Positions 7,593 through 15,386 of a DNA stretch of 64,000 nt are shown here, piece by piece. Both the position numbers and the translations under genes were made by a program. Position 1 is the stretch's first letter. Each line of letters opens with the position of its first letter. The notes beneath the pieces are model-generated. The model was not told the DNA's origin. It searched no databases and worked only from the letters and a program-made list of their open reading frames with translations. This DNA comes from JAAYBF01 sp963715445 (GTDB taxonomy: Bacteria; Actinomycetota; Thermoleophilia; Solirubrobacterales; Thermoleophilaceae). The stretch spans positions 1,426,001 through 1,490,000 of the forward strand of contig OY970240.1 in assembly GCA_963715445.1 (NCBI GenBank). The letters run 5' to 3'.

Positions 7593-9062
7593 GTGACCAC
7601 CTCCGAACGTGAGCAGCAGATCCTGGAGCGCGTGCCGAAGGGCCTGTACATCGGTGGCGAGTGGCGTGACGCCGCCGCCGGGGGGACGCTGCCGGTAGAG
7701 GACCCGGCGACCGGTGAGACGCTCTGCGAGGTCGCGGACGCTCAAGTCGAGGACGCGAAGGCGGCGCTCGACGCGGCCTGTGCCGCCCAGGCCGATTGGG
7801 CCTCCCACCCTCCCCGTGAGCGCGGGGAGATCCTGCGCCGCGCGTACGAGGAGATGACCGAGCGCGCCGACGAGCTGGCGCTGCTGATGACGCTCGAGAT
7901 GGGCAAGGCGGTTGCCGAGTCGAAGGCGGAGATCGCCTACGCATCGGAGTTCTTCCGCTGGAACGCGGAGGAGGCGGTGCGGATCGACGGCCGCTTCGCC
8001 ACCGCGCCGAACGGCGCCGGCCGCCTGCTGACGATGAAGCAGCCCGTGGGGCCCTGCCTGCTGATCACGCCGTGGAACTTCCCGGCAGCGATGGGCACGC
8101 GCAAGATCGGCCCGGCCGTGGCGGCCGGCTGCACGATGGTCGTCAAGCCGGCGAAGCTCACGCCGCTCTCGATGCTCGCGCTGGCCGAGATCCTCGGGAA
8201 CGCCGGCCTGCCGAAGGGCGTCCTGAACGTGATCACGGCATCCTCGGCGAGTGCCACCACCGGCCCGCTGATCAAGGACCCGCGCCTGCGCAAGCTGTCC
8301 TTCACCGGCTCGACCGAGGTCGGCAAGAAGCTGATCGAGCAGTCTGCCGAGCAGGTGCTCAAGGTCTCTATGGAGCTCGGCGGCAACGCTCCGTTCCTGG
8401 TGTTCGAGGACGCCGATCTCGACGCGGCGGTCGAGGGCGCCGTGACCGCCAAGCTGCGCAACATCGGCGAGGCCTGCACGGCGGCCAACCGCTTCCACGT
8501 AGCCGCGCCGATCGCGGCGGAGTTCGCCGAGCGGCTCGCCGAGCGGATGCGCTCGCTGAAGATCGGCCGGGGAACCGAGGACGGGGTGGACATCGGGCCG
8601 CTCGTCGACGCCGACACCCGCGACAAGGTGGCCGAGCTGGTGGAGGACGCTCAGGCCAAGGGCGCCCGCGCGCTCGTCGGCGGCAGTGCCCTGGACGGCC
8701 CCGGCTACTTCTACGAGCCGACCGTCCTCGCCGACGTGACCGCGGACGCGCGCCTGCTCGAGGAGGAGATCTTCGGCCCGGTCGCGCCGGTCACCGCCTT
8801 CGACTCCGAGGACGACGCGATCGCCGCCGCCAACAATACCGAGTACGGCCTCGTCGCCTATGTCTTCACGCGCGACGTCACGCGCGCCCTGCGCGTCTGC
8901 GAGCGCCTCGAGACCGGCATGGTCGGCCTCAACCAGGGCATCGTCTCCAACCCCGCCGCCCCCTTCGGCGGCGTCAAGCAGTCCGGCTTCGGCCGCGAGG
9001 GCGGCTACGAGGGCATCGAGGAGTACCTCGAGACCAAGTACGTCGCCATCAACCTGGACTGA
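7593..9062 (+). CDS. gabD: NAD(P)-dependent aldehyde dehydrogenase, succinate-semialdehyde type
   Basis: 489 aa, full length for the ALDH superfamily. The start is a GTG preceded by AAGGAG at 7580-7585. Visible motifs are the coenzyme fold entry TPWNFP, the general base Glu in MELGGNAP and the nucleophile Cys in GEACTAANR (about residue 294). The C-terminal PFGGVKQSGFGREGG block is typical of GabD-like succinate-semialdehyde dehydrogenases (succinate semialdehyde to succinate). Substrate choice among semialdehydes cannot be fixed from sequence alone. No GABA transaminase gene lies beside it. It stands alone between the iron genes and a nuclease gene. Confidence 0.82.
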   Translation: MTTSEREQQILERVPKGLYIGGEWRDAAAGGTLPVEDPATGETLCEVADAQVEDAKAALDAACAAQADWASHPPRERGEILRRAYEEMTERADELALLMTLEMGKAVAESKAEIAYASEFFRWNAEEAVRIDGRFATAPNGAGRLLTMKQPVGPCLLITPWNFPAAMGTRKIGPAVAAGCTMVVKPAKLTPLSMLALAEILGNAGLPKGVLNVITASSASATTGPLIKDPRLRKLSFTGSTEVGKKLIEQSAEQVLKVSMELGGNAPFLVFEDADLDAAVEGAVTAKLRNIGEACTAANRFHVAAPIAAEFAERLAERMRSLKIGRGTEDGVDIGPLVDADTRDKVAELVEDAQAKGARALVGGSALDGPGYFYEPTVLADVTADARLLEEEIFGPVAPVTAFDSEDDAIAAANNTEYGLVAYVFTRDVTRALRVCERLETGMVGLNQGIVSNPAAPFGGVKQSGFGREGGYEGIEEYLETKYVAINLD

Positions 9063-9088
9063 TCGCGAGGGACACGCAGGCGCTGGGC

Positions 9089-9118
9089 TTGACTTCGAGC
9101 CCGGATGCCGGCGATAGT
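9089..9118 (+). promoter_or_regulatory. sigma70-type promoter for the secreted nuclease
   Basis: -35 TTGACT (9089-9094), an 18-bp spacer and -10 GATAGT (9113-9118), then a Shine-Dalgarno GGAGGAGG (9126-9133) ahead of the ATG at 9141. Confidence 0.5.
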
Positions 9119-9140
9119 CGGCGGTGGAGGAGGTCAGAAC

Positions 9141-10247
9141 ATGCCGAGAAGGCTGTTCGAAGCACTTGCTGCTGTCGTTGTGGCTCTTGGGATCGGGGCC
9201 TGTTGGGCTGATGCCGGTTGGGCCGATGTCCAAATCGTTTCCTCAGGCACCGTCACCAGCGTGTTGGATGGCGACACGCTGCGCGCGCGGATGGCCGACG
9301 GCAGCGAGCGCACGGTGCGCATCATCGGCATCGACGCACCCTCGGGAGCGCCGGCAGAGTGCGGCGGATCCGACGCGAAGGAGGCGCTCGAGGATCTGGT
9401 CCTTGGCCAGGCCGTCACGCTGACGTCGGACCCTGCTTATGGCGGGACGGATGCAGAAGGGCGGTTCCTGTTCTACGTGGACCGCTCGGATGGTCTGGAC
9501 GTGGGGCTCGAGACGATCCGGAGAGGATGGAGCGCGGCCAGCGTCTCTGGCAATGACTTCGTCCGGATGGAGGCGTACCTGGATGCGGAGGCAAGGGCGG
9601 AGCAGGAGCGGCTTGGCGTTTGGGGGGAGTGCGGGGGCGACTTCCATCTCACTCGCGCCGAGGAGTTGCGCGCACAGCGGAACTCTGCGAAGACCTTCGT
9701 GCGGCGCTTCTACCGCCGCATCTCGGACGACCGGTTCTTGACCGCTTGGCGGATGCTGCGCGCACCGGTGAAGCGCAAGCTCGGGAGCTACAGGGCTTGG
9801 AAGTCCGGCTACCGGCGCTCGCTCGGGGTGAGCGTGCTCGCGACGAAGGCGCGAATCAGCGGAGGTCGCGCGCTGGTGGATGTCCGGCTGCGGTCACGCG
9901 ACCGAGACGCCTGCAGCGGTCAGGTGGTGCGTCAGTACTTCAAGGGCGTGGTGACCGTGACGGGGAGCGAGGACTCATCCCGCATCTCGAAGCTGCGGGT
10001 TCACAAGACGCGTGGGAAGGCCCTGCGCCGGTCGAAGTCGGAGTGCCCGCAGCCCAAGCCGCCTACCGTGTTCCCGCCCCCACCGAGCGACTGCCAGGGC
10101 TACAGCCCATGTCTCCCTCCGGGCCCGGACGTGGACTGCGCAGGCGGAAGCGGGGACGGCCCGAGGTACACGGGTCCCGTCAGCGTGACCGGAAGCGACC
10201 CGTACGACCTCGACAGCGACGGCGACGGGGTCGGCTGCGAGAGCTAG
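9141..10247 (+). CDS. secreted thermonuclease-like protein with excalibur domain
   Basis: 368 aa. The ATG at 9141 was chosen over an upstream in-frame start because GGAGGAGG lies 7 nt before it and a signal peptide begins there (a Cys at 21 could even make it a lipoprotein). An SNase/OB-fold domain spans about 32-160 with LDGDTL, RIIGIDAPS and EGRFLFYV, holding the Ca-binding Asp and the catalytic Arg/Glu equivalents. A middle NTF2-like region of about 110 residues follows, then a Pro-rich linker. The tail DLDSDGDGVGCES is a textbook excalibur calcium-binding motif. Probable role: extracellular nucleic-acid hydrolysis. Confidence 0.88.
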   Translation: MPRRLFEALAAVVVALGIGACWADAGWADVQIVSSGTVTSVLDGDTLRARMADGSERTVRIIGIDAPSGAPAECGGSDAKEALEDLVLGQAVTLTSDPAYGGTDAEGRFLFYVDRSDGLDVGLETIRRGWSAASVSGNDFVRMEAYLDAEARAEQERLGVWGECGGDFHLTRAEELRAQRNSAKTFVRRFYRRISDDRFLTAWRMLRAPVKRKLGSYRAWKSGYRRSLGVSVLATKARISGGRALVDVRLRSRDRDACSGQVVRQYFKGVVTVTGSEDSSRISKLRVHKTRGKALRRSKSECPQPKPPTVFPPPPSDCQGYSPCLPPGPDVDCAGGSGDGPRYTGPVSVTGSDPYDLDSDGDGVGCES

Positions 10248-10262
10248 ACGTCTCGCCGCCGG

Positions 10263-11585
10263 CTAGGCCTGCGAGCCGCGGGCCATTTTGTGGAGGTCGA
10301 GCGCCTCGTCCAGCGTGGCGGCGTCGACGCCCTGCTCGAGCGCGACCTCGCGGATCGTGCGGCGGGAGGTGACGGCCTCCTTGACGATCTCGGTGGCCTT
10401 GTCGTAGCCGATGTGGGGGTTGAGCGCGGTGGCGATCGCCGGGGTCGATTCGGCGTTGCGGGTGAGCACGTCCTCGTTGGCCTCGAGGCCGTCGATCACC
10501 TTGTCCGCGAGCAGCGTCGAGGCGCTCGAGAGGATGCCGATCGAGTCGAGCAGGTTGCGCGCGATCATCGGCACGCGCACGTTGAGCTCGAAGTTGCCCT
10601 GGGTGCCGCCGATGGTGATCGCCAGATCGTTGCCGATCACCTGGGCCGCCACCTGGAGCACGACCTCCGGGATCACCGGGTTGACCTTGCCGGGCATGAT
10701 CGAGGAGCCCTTCTGTAGCTCTGGCAGCGCCAGCTCGCCGAAGCCGGTGCGCGGCCCGGAGCCCATGATCACGAGGTCGTTGGCGATCTTCGTCAGCGAG
10801 ACCGCCACCACCTTCAGCGCGCCTGAGAGCTCCACCAGCGCGTCGCGGTTGGCCTGGGCCTCAAACGGGTCGGCGGGACCGCTGACCTCGAGGCCGGTCG
10901 CCTCGCGCAGCTTCTCGCGCACGCGCACGGCGAACTCGGGGTGGGTGTTCAGGCCGGTGCCGGTCGCGGTGCCGCCGAGCGGGATCTGCGAGGCGCGCGG
11001 CAGCGCGTCGCTGACGCGGTCGTGGCCGAGCCGGATCTGCTTGGCGTACCCGGCGAACTCCTGTCCGAGGGTCACGGGCACCGCGTCCATCATGTGCGTG
11101 CGGCCGGCCTTCACCACGTCGCTCCAAGCCTCCGCCTTCGCCTCGAAGGCGGCGGCGAGCTTGTCGAGCGCGGGCAGCAGCCGGGCGGTCGTCTCGGCGA
11201 CCGCGGCGAGATGGACGGCGGACGGGAACACGTCGTTCGAAGACTGGCCCATGTTCACGTGGTCGTTGGCGTGGGCGCCGTCTCCCGCGAGGTTGGCGAT
11301 CACCTCGTTGGCGTTCATGTTCGAGGAGGTGCCGGAGCCCGTCTGGAACACGTCGATCGGGAACTGATCGTCGTGCTCGCCGCGCGCGATCTCGTCGCCC
11401 GCGGCGGCGACCCGCTGGGCTATTCCCTCGTCGAGCAGGCCGAGCTCGCCGTTGACCCGCGCCGCGGCCGCCTTGACCTGGCCGAGCATCCGCACGACGG
11501 CGGTGGGAACCCGCTCGCCGGAGACCGGGAAGTTGTCGATCGCCTTGCTCGTCTCCGAGCCCCACAGCTCCTGCTGGACCGCCAT
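10263..11585 (-). CDS. fumC: class II fumarate hydratase
   Basis: 440 aa. It converts fumarate to L-malate in the TCA cycle as an iron-independent, cytosolic homotetramer. It has the superfamily signature GSSIMPGKVNP, the fumarase segments TGSGTSSNMN and GRTHMMDAVP, and HVNMGQSSND. The ATG is supported by GAAGGAG 5 nt upstream. The protein lacks roughly 15 N-terminal residues found in most FumC (the RIE.DSMGE part), so it begins almost at LWGSET. Aspartase and argininosuccinate lyase share the signature, but overall identity to FumC is clear. Confidence 0.93.
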   Translation of the reverse strand: MAVQQELWGSETSKAIDNFPVSGERVPTAVVRMLGQVKAAAARVNGELGLLDEGIAQRVAAAGDEIARGEHDDQFPIDVFQTGSGTSSNMNANEVIANLAGDGAHANDHVNMGQSSNDVFPSAVHLAAVAETTARLLPALDKLAAAFEAKAEAWSDVVKAGRTHMMDAVPVTLGQEFAGYAKQIRLGHDRVSDALPRASQIPLGGTATGTGLNTHPEFAVRVREKLREATGLEVSGPADPFEAQANRDALVELSGALKVVAVSLTKIANDLVIMGSGPRTGFGELALPELQKGSSIMPGKVNPVIPEVVLQVAAQVIGNDLAITIGGTQGNFELNVRVPMIARNLLDSIGILSSASTLLADKVIDGLEANEDVLTRNAESTPAIATALNPHIGYDKATEIVKEAVTSRRTIREVALEQGVDAATLDEALDLHKMARGSQA

Positions 11586-11639
11586 TCCGCTCCTTCGTAG
11601 TTCTGCGCCTTCGGGCCCTTCAGGCTAGTGGCCGGCGGC

Positions 11640-12089
11640 TCAGCCCGTCCGGCGCCCGGCCCGCAGCCCGCGCCGGAAGGCGCTCGACTCGGGATCGATG
11701 CGCGCCGCCTCCGCCCTCACGCGGCGGCGCAGCTCGTAGCCAACGCCCTGGGCGCCGGCCCTGCTGCGGTCCATCGTGCCCAGGAGGTATCCGAGCTGGA
11801 GCGCCGCGCGTCCCTCGGGGTCGCGGGCGGCGCTGTCCGCCAAGCCGATCGCCACCGCTACGTACGCCTGCCCGATGTCCTGCAGCGCGCCGCCGTCGGT
11901 GGTGTCCGCCAGGCACTCCGAGAGAGGCGTGCCGTCCACCGTCACGGCGGCGGGGGCTTCGCGCAGGGCCGCCTGCACGCTCTCGGCGCCGGCGCGGCAG
12001 CCCGCCGCCGTCGGCTCGTCTTCCTCGCGTGCGCACGCGCCCAGGGCGAGCGTGAAAGGCACCAGCATCAACGCTGCGATTCGTCTCAC
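11640..12089 (-). CDS. putative lipoprotein, unknown function
   Basis: 149 aa from a GTG start; the frame could also begin at an ATG at 12137. The GTG fits better because it puts an Arg-Arg pair directly before the hydrophobic stretch and the lipobox LGAC (Cys19). The mature part is helical and Ala/Arg-rich, with two further Cys in the N-terminal half. No domain is recognised. It lies downstream of nothing obvious and upstream of fumC on the same strand, with a 54-nt gap holding the fumC ribosome-binding site. Confidence 0.6.
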   Translation of the reverse strand: MRRIAALMLVPFTLALGACAREEDEPTAAGCRAGAESVQAALREAPAAVTVDGTPLSECLADTTDGGALQDIGQAYVAVAIGLADSAARDPEGRAALQLGYLLGTMDRSRAGAQGVGYELRRRVRAEAARIDPESSAFRRGLRAGRRTG

Positions 12090-12221
12090 GGACCGAGCAT
12101 TCCAGATCGGTGCATATCCGAGCGAGAACCGGTGCAATTCCGGTGAACGGCGGACAGGGCTGCCGGATCGTGTTCAGATCGATGAAGCCCACTCAATCGA
12201 CGTGCGGCGCCGAGGAAAGCG

Positions 12222-12719
12222 ATGCCCCCACTCACCGAGATCGACAGGCTGCCGATAGGAGGCGCTGAGGCCGCGCGCTTCTGCAGCAGATGCGGCGCGA
12301 GGCATCAGCCCGCGAACGAGTCTCGAACGTCGGGCATCCGGGTCTGCGATGCGTGTGGCATGGGGGTGCTCCTTCAGTGCTCCTCGAGCGCTGTGCCGGG
12401 TCCGGACGAGATGTTTCTGATCGTCACCTCCGACCTTCGAGTCAGCGCGGTAAGCGAGGCCGCCGAGCCCGTGTTCGGGATTGAGGAGAAGGTCCTCGGG
12501 CTGGATGTGCGGGAGCTGTTGAGCAGCCCGCTCGGCGACGACGCGTTCGCTCAGAGGATCGCCCACGCAGCGGTGAGCGCTACCGAGCCGACGACGATGC
12601 CCGCCTGCGGCAAGAGCGAGGCCGAGGCGGGCGGGATGATGGCGGCGAGGATCGCGACCTGTGGACCTCCCCGTGCGGCGCTCGTGGCCGTCGAGCCGAG
12701 CCCCTTCGGCAAGCGCTAG
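12222..12719 (+). CDS. zinc-ribbon plus PAS-like sensory protein
   Basis: 165 aa. The N-terminal 50 residues contain two Cys pairs (CSRCGARH near 21 and CDACGMG near 42) in zinc-ribbon spacing. From about residue 62 a PAS-like fold follows: MFLIVTSDLRVSAVSEAAEPVFG, with the typical 'what am I seeing' strand and the E..LGLDVRELL helix. There is no output domain, so it would act by binding a partner. The GAGGAAAG ribosome-binding site is close to the ATG. It lies upstream of a MerR regulator with a 232-nt structured gap between them. The ligand or cofactor is unknown. Confidence 0.6.
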   Translation: MPPLTEIDRLPIGGAEAARFCSRCGARHQPANESRTSGIRVCDACGMGVLLQCSSSAVPGPDEMFLIVTSDLRVSAVSEAAEPVFGIEEKVLGLDVRELLSSPLGDDAFAQRIAHAAVSATEPTTMPACGKSEAEAGGMMAARIATCGPPRAALVAVEPSPFGKR

Positions 12720-12779
12720 TACTGCTTCCAAAGCCGTATTCGTACGCCGAGGCGGTGTTTCCAATAGGCGGTTCTGCAC

Positions 12780-12805
12780 CTTGAGGATGAAATTAAGCCC
12801 TCAAG
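12780..12805 (+). repeat. inverted repeat, weak terminator or operator
   Basis: CTTGAGG and CCTCAAG form a perfect 7-bp inverted repeat around a 12-nt A/T-rich loop, 60 nt after the zinc-ribbon/PAS gene. It lacks a T-run, so termination is uncertain. Confidence 0.35.
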
Positions 12806-12827
12806 AGTTAGGCAAAGCTGCCGATTG

Positions 12828-12846
12828 CTTGTATTAGGTATGCAAG
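12828..12846 (+). promoter_or_regulatory. MerR-type dyad upstream of the MerR gene
   Basis: CTTGTAT-TAGGT-ATGCAAG: 7-bp arms with one mismatch around 5 bp, in an A/T-rich patch 106 bp before the merR-like start. The size and position fit autoregulation by a MerR-family dimer. Confidence 0.4.
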
Positions 12847-12885
12847 AGAGGATGTTTTCGGGCCATCAGCCCGTGCAGCCTCTGA

Positions 12886-12928
12886 CGCACTGGCGACCGT
12901 CGGGTTCGACGGTATTCCCGTCAGTGCG
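12886..12928 (+). other. nested stem-loop in the leader of the MerR gene
   Basis: Outer arms CGCACTG (12886-12892) and CAGTGCG (12922-12928) enclose an inner hairpin CCGTCG-GGTT-CGACGG (12897-12912). The structure ends 7 nt before the ribosome-binding site at 12936, so it could affect translation. Confidence 0.4.
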
Positions 12929-12951
12929 GGGGCTCGGAGAAAGGCAAGGCT

Positions 12952-13872
12952 ATGAGCGGTATCAGGACCAATGCGGCAGCTGAGCTGCTGGGAGTGAGCC
13001 CCAACACACTCCGTAGCTGGGAGCGCCGATTCGGCTATCCCAAGCCACGTCGCACCGCCGGCGGCCACCGCCAGTACGACCTTGTCGAGCTCGAGGCGCT
13101 GCGCCGCGGGCTGTTGGAGACCCACAACATCAGCTCGGCGATCGAGGTCGCCCGTCAGCGTGGCGAGGGGCCGAGCTCCTCGAGCCGCCTGCTCGACGCC
13201 TTCGACCAGTTCGACGAGGGCCTCGGCGATCGCGTGATGGAGGAGAGCCTCGCTGTGCGGTCGGTCGATCGCACAGTGGAGGAGGTTCTCCTGCCTGCCA
13301 TCGAGATGACCGAGGGCCGTGAAGGTCGCGAGGCCGAGTGGGAGCTCGCCTGCCGCTGGGCGACCGGCTGGCTCCATGCCGCCCGTCGCGTCGTTCCTCC
13401 ACCCTCACGCTCCCAGGGCGTGATCCTCTTCGACTCCTCCGAGCGCCTCAACTACGAGTCCCTGCAGGTCCAGGCGCTCGAGCTGGCGATCCGCCGCTCG
13501 GGCTTCCGCTCGATCCTGCTGAGCTCGGACCTTCCGCCCGAGCGGGTTGCGCGCGCGATGCGTGCAGTCGATCCGACGGCGTTCGTGTTCTGCGGTGGCG
13601 AGGCGACGTTGGAAGTGCTCGGCCGGCTCGTCTACATGGTCCGTCAGGTCGGCTCGGCCGCCCCCGTCTTCGAGTACCGCGAGGCGATGCCGGTCACGGG
13701 CGATCACGCCATCCCGTCACTCGGATCGACTCCCACCGAAGCTGCCGAGAACCTCAAGCAGTACGTAGACACCGGCCGCATCGAGTCGGTCGTCGTGGTG
13801 CGCGAGGACTCAGACGGGGAAGAGACGGAAGAGCCCGGCAAGCCCAACATCCGGCTTGCCGCCCGCCGCTAG
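12952..13872 (+). CDS. MerR-family regulator with B12-binding-like C-terminal domain
   Basis: 306 aa. Residues 5-70 form a MerR winged-helix domain (AAELLGVSPNTLRSWERR, then TAGGHRQY). A helical region (about 75-155) resembles the cap domain of CarH/LitR photoreceptors, followed by a Rossmann-like domain (about 157-280). The base-on cobalamin motif DxHxxG is absent, so cobalamin binding is doubtful. GGAGAAAGG is at 12936-12944. A dyad and a structured leader upstream suggest autoregulation. The targets are unknown; neighbours are a PAS-like gene and a MarR gene. Confidence 0.78.
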   Translation: MSGIRTNAAAELLGVSPNTLRSWERRFGYPKPRRTAGGHRQYDLVELEALRRGLLETHNISSAIEVARQRGEGPSSSSRLLDAFDQFDEGLGDRVMEESLAVRSVDRTVEEVLLPAIEMTEGREGREAEWELACRWATGWLHAARRVVPPPSRSQGVILFDSSERLNYESLQVQALELAIRRSGFRSILLSSDLPPERVARAMRAVDPTAFVFCGGEATLEVLGRLVYMVRQVGSAAPVFEYREAMPVTGDHAIPSLGSTPTEAAENLKQYVDTGRIESVVVVREDSDGEETEEPGKPNIRLAARR

Positions 13873-13945
13873 CCGGCGGTTTCTCACAGCCCAGGCGGCG
13901 TTTGCAAGTTCCCCGCATATTGCGGGAATCGTCCGCGCCCTCTCA

Positions 13946-13951
13946 TACCAT
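13946..13951 (+). promoter_or_regulatory. -10-like hexamer TACCAT, leaderless start
   Basis: TACCAT is followed by 8 nt and the ATG of the MarR gene at 13960, with no Shine-Dalgarno sequence. Confidence 0.45.
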
Positions 13952-13959
13952 CGCGCGGG

Positions 13960-14391
13960 ATGAGCCTCGAGGTTGTGGACCCGCTCGCCCATCGGGCGCT
14001 CCAAGCGCTGATGCGCGCGGAGGCCTCCGTGCGCCGCACGCTCGCCGCGGAGCTCGAGCGCGAGGGTGTGTCGGCCGCTGGGTTCTCGGCGCTCGTGGTG
14101 CTCACCACAGCCGGCGGCTCCCTCGAGCTGCGCGCGTTGCGACGCAGGCTCGGCTGGGCCAAGGCGAACGCGACCGAGGTGACGACGACCCTCGAGGTGC
14201 GTGGCCTGATCCGTCGCCGCCGCCTCGAGAGCGATCGCCGCGCCGCCGCGCTCGATCTCACCGTCGAGGGGCGGGCGCTCGTGGAGCGGCTCTTCCCGGC
14301 GCACGCCGACCGCGTGAGCACCACCTTCGCGCGGCTCGACGAAGAGGAGAAGCGGCGGCTCGCCGACCTCTGCAAGAAGCTCGCCGCCTGA
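13960..14391 (+). CDS. MarR-family transcriptional regulator
   Basis: 143 aa, the usual MarR length. The winged-helix core spans about 35-105, with a recognition-helix segment AKANATEVTTTLEVRGLIRR and the wing RRLESDRRAAALDLTVEG, which keeps the D.R motif of the family. N- and C-terminal helices would form the dimer. MarR proteins usually repress a neighbouring efflux or stress gene and release DNA on binding a phenolic ligand. Here the next gene is a convergent secreted protein, so the target is not obvious. It has its own leaderless-type promoter. Confidence 0.82.
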   Translation: MSLEVVDPLAHRALQALMRAEASVRRTLAAELEREGVSAAGFSALVVLTTAGGSLELRALRRRLGWAKANATEVTTTLEVRGLIRRRRLESDRRAAALDLTVEGRALVERLFPAHADRVSTTFARLDEEEKRRLADLCKKLAA

Positions 14392-14490
14392 GCGCAGGGC
14401 GCGAGCAGGTCTAGGACGCAGGGAGCGACGTGTGCGCCAGCACACGAGCGACCGAGGACACCGGGATGCGAGGTGCCCCTGTGCTCAGGG

Positions 14491-15228
14491 TCAGCGACAG
14501 GGCGTGGAGCCCGAGTACTTCAGCGGCAGCTCGGCGGTATCGAGGGTGACCTCGGTGTAGTAGCGCCAGAGCTTGTCCTTCGGGCACGAAGTCGTCTCGA
14601 TCCAGTTCTTCGCGTAGGGCTTCCCGCCGAAGTTCATGTAGAGATCGCTCGGAAAGATCGGGATGCCGGCTACGACCTGCAGCACCTTGGGGATCCTCAC
14701 CGTCAGGCTGTACTTCCACTTTCCGCTTGAGAACTCCTTGATGTCGCCGATCACCGCCTTCTGGACGCGGGCGGGGTTGCGCATCGTCACGAAGCCGAAC
14801 GACCTCTTGGCGCCGCCGTTGATGATGGTGATCTCCGCGCGGGTGCGCTCGGTGTCCGCCCAAGCGATCGCATGGCCCTTGCCCATGATCGAGTGCGGCG
14901 GGCAGTTGGACGGGCCGCCCTCCTTGCGATCGGTGAGCTTCTTGAGCGCGCACTTGGGGTACTTGCCGCCGTTGTAGTTGCCGTTCCGCGGGAAGAAGAC
15001 GACGATCTTCTGGGCGATCGGCCGCTCGAACTCGGGGGATGTGCGGAGGTGCGAGGCGACCTTGATCTTCACCCCCTGCGGGTTCTTGACGGTGCCGGCC
15101 TTGTTGGGGATGACCGCGGAATCGACCTCCAGGGTGCTGCGAGGCTCCTGCAGCTGAGCTGCCAGGGGGGAGGCGAAGATGGCGCACGCGAGCAGCGCCC
15201 CGGTTCCTGCCACGGCCAGTCCACGCAT
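14491..15228 (-). CDS. secreted protein of unknown function
   Basis: 245 aa from the ATG at 15228, which has GGGAGGAG 6 nt upstream; an in-frame start ten codons earlier lacks a ribosome-binding site. The signal peptide (1-24) ends SPLAAQ. The mature protein is beta-rich with four Cys (CALKK, NCPPH, SCPKD and STPCR) that could form two disulfides. A motif NGGAKRSFGFVTMRNPARVQ sits in the middle. I do not recognise the family, though similar exported proteins are common in Thermoleophilia. It probably acts outside the cell. Confidence 0.65.
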   Translation of the reverse strand: MRGLAVAGTGALLACAIFASPLAAQLQEPRSTLEVDSAVIPNKAGTVKNPQGVKIKVASHLRTSPEFERPIAQKIVVFFPRNGNYNGGKYPKCALKKLTDRKEGGPSNCPPHSIMGKGHAIAWADTERTRAEITIINGGAKRSFGFVTMRNPARVQKAVIGDIKEFSSGKWKYSLTVRIPKVLQVVAGIPIFPSDLYMNFGGKPYAKNWIETTSCPKDKLWRYYTEVTLDTAELPLKYSGSTPCR

Positions 15229-15371
15229 CAGCTGCTCCTCCCGCCTCACTGCCCTCACACCCGTTTACCTGTACGACTGCGGCCAACGCTACAGCGCACC
15301 CACCGGGAGTGCAAACGGCTACCGGTCGCTCGCTGCGGGCGGACCGTCCGGGGGAGACGGGGCGGCGGCCA

Positions 15372-15377
15372 TAGAAT
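15372..15377 (+). promoter_or_regulatory. -10-like hexamer TAGAAT, leaderless start of ileS
   Basis: TAGAAT is followed by 9 nt and the GTG at 15387. There is no ribosome-binding site, and no T-box leader fits in this spacing. Confidence 0.5.
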
Positions 15378-15386
15378 CACCGCCGC

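Noticed and set aside
6603..9233. 876-aa minus-strand frame opposite the FTR1 and dehydrogenase genes
   Set aside because: It spans two well-supported genes and is low in hydrophobic patterning; shadow of GC-rich third positions.
10263..11585. Short N-terminus of FumC as a truncation
   Set aside because: A good Shine-Dalgarno site sits at the expected distance from this ATG and all active-site segments are present, so the short start is probably natural.
12886..12928. tRNA-like gene suggested by GGTTCGAC
   Set aside because: No acceptor stem, anticodon arm or CCA-compatible end can be drawn around it.
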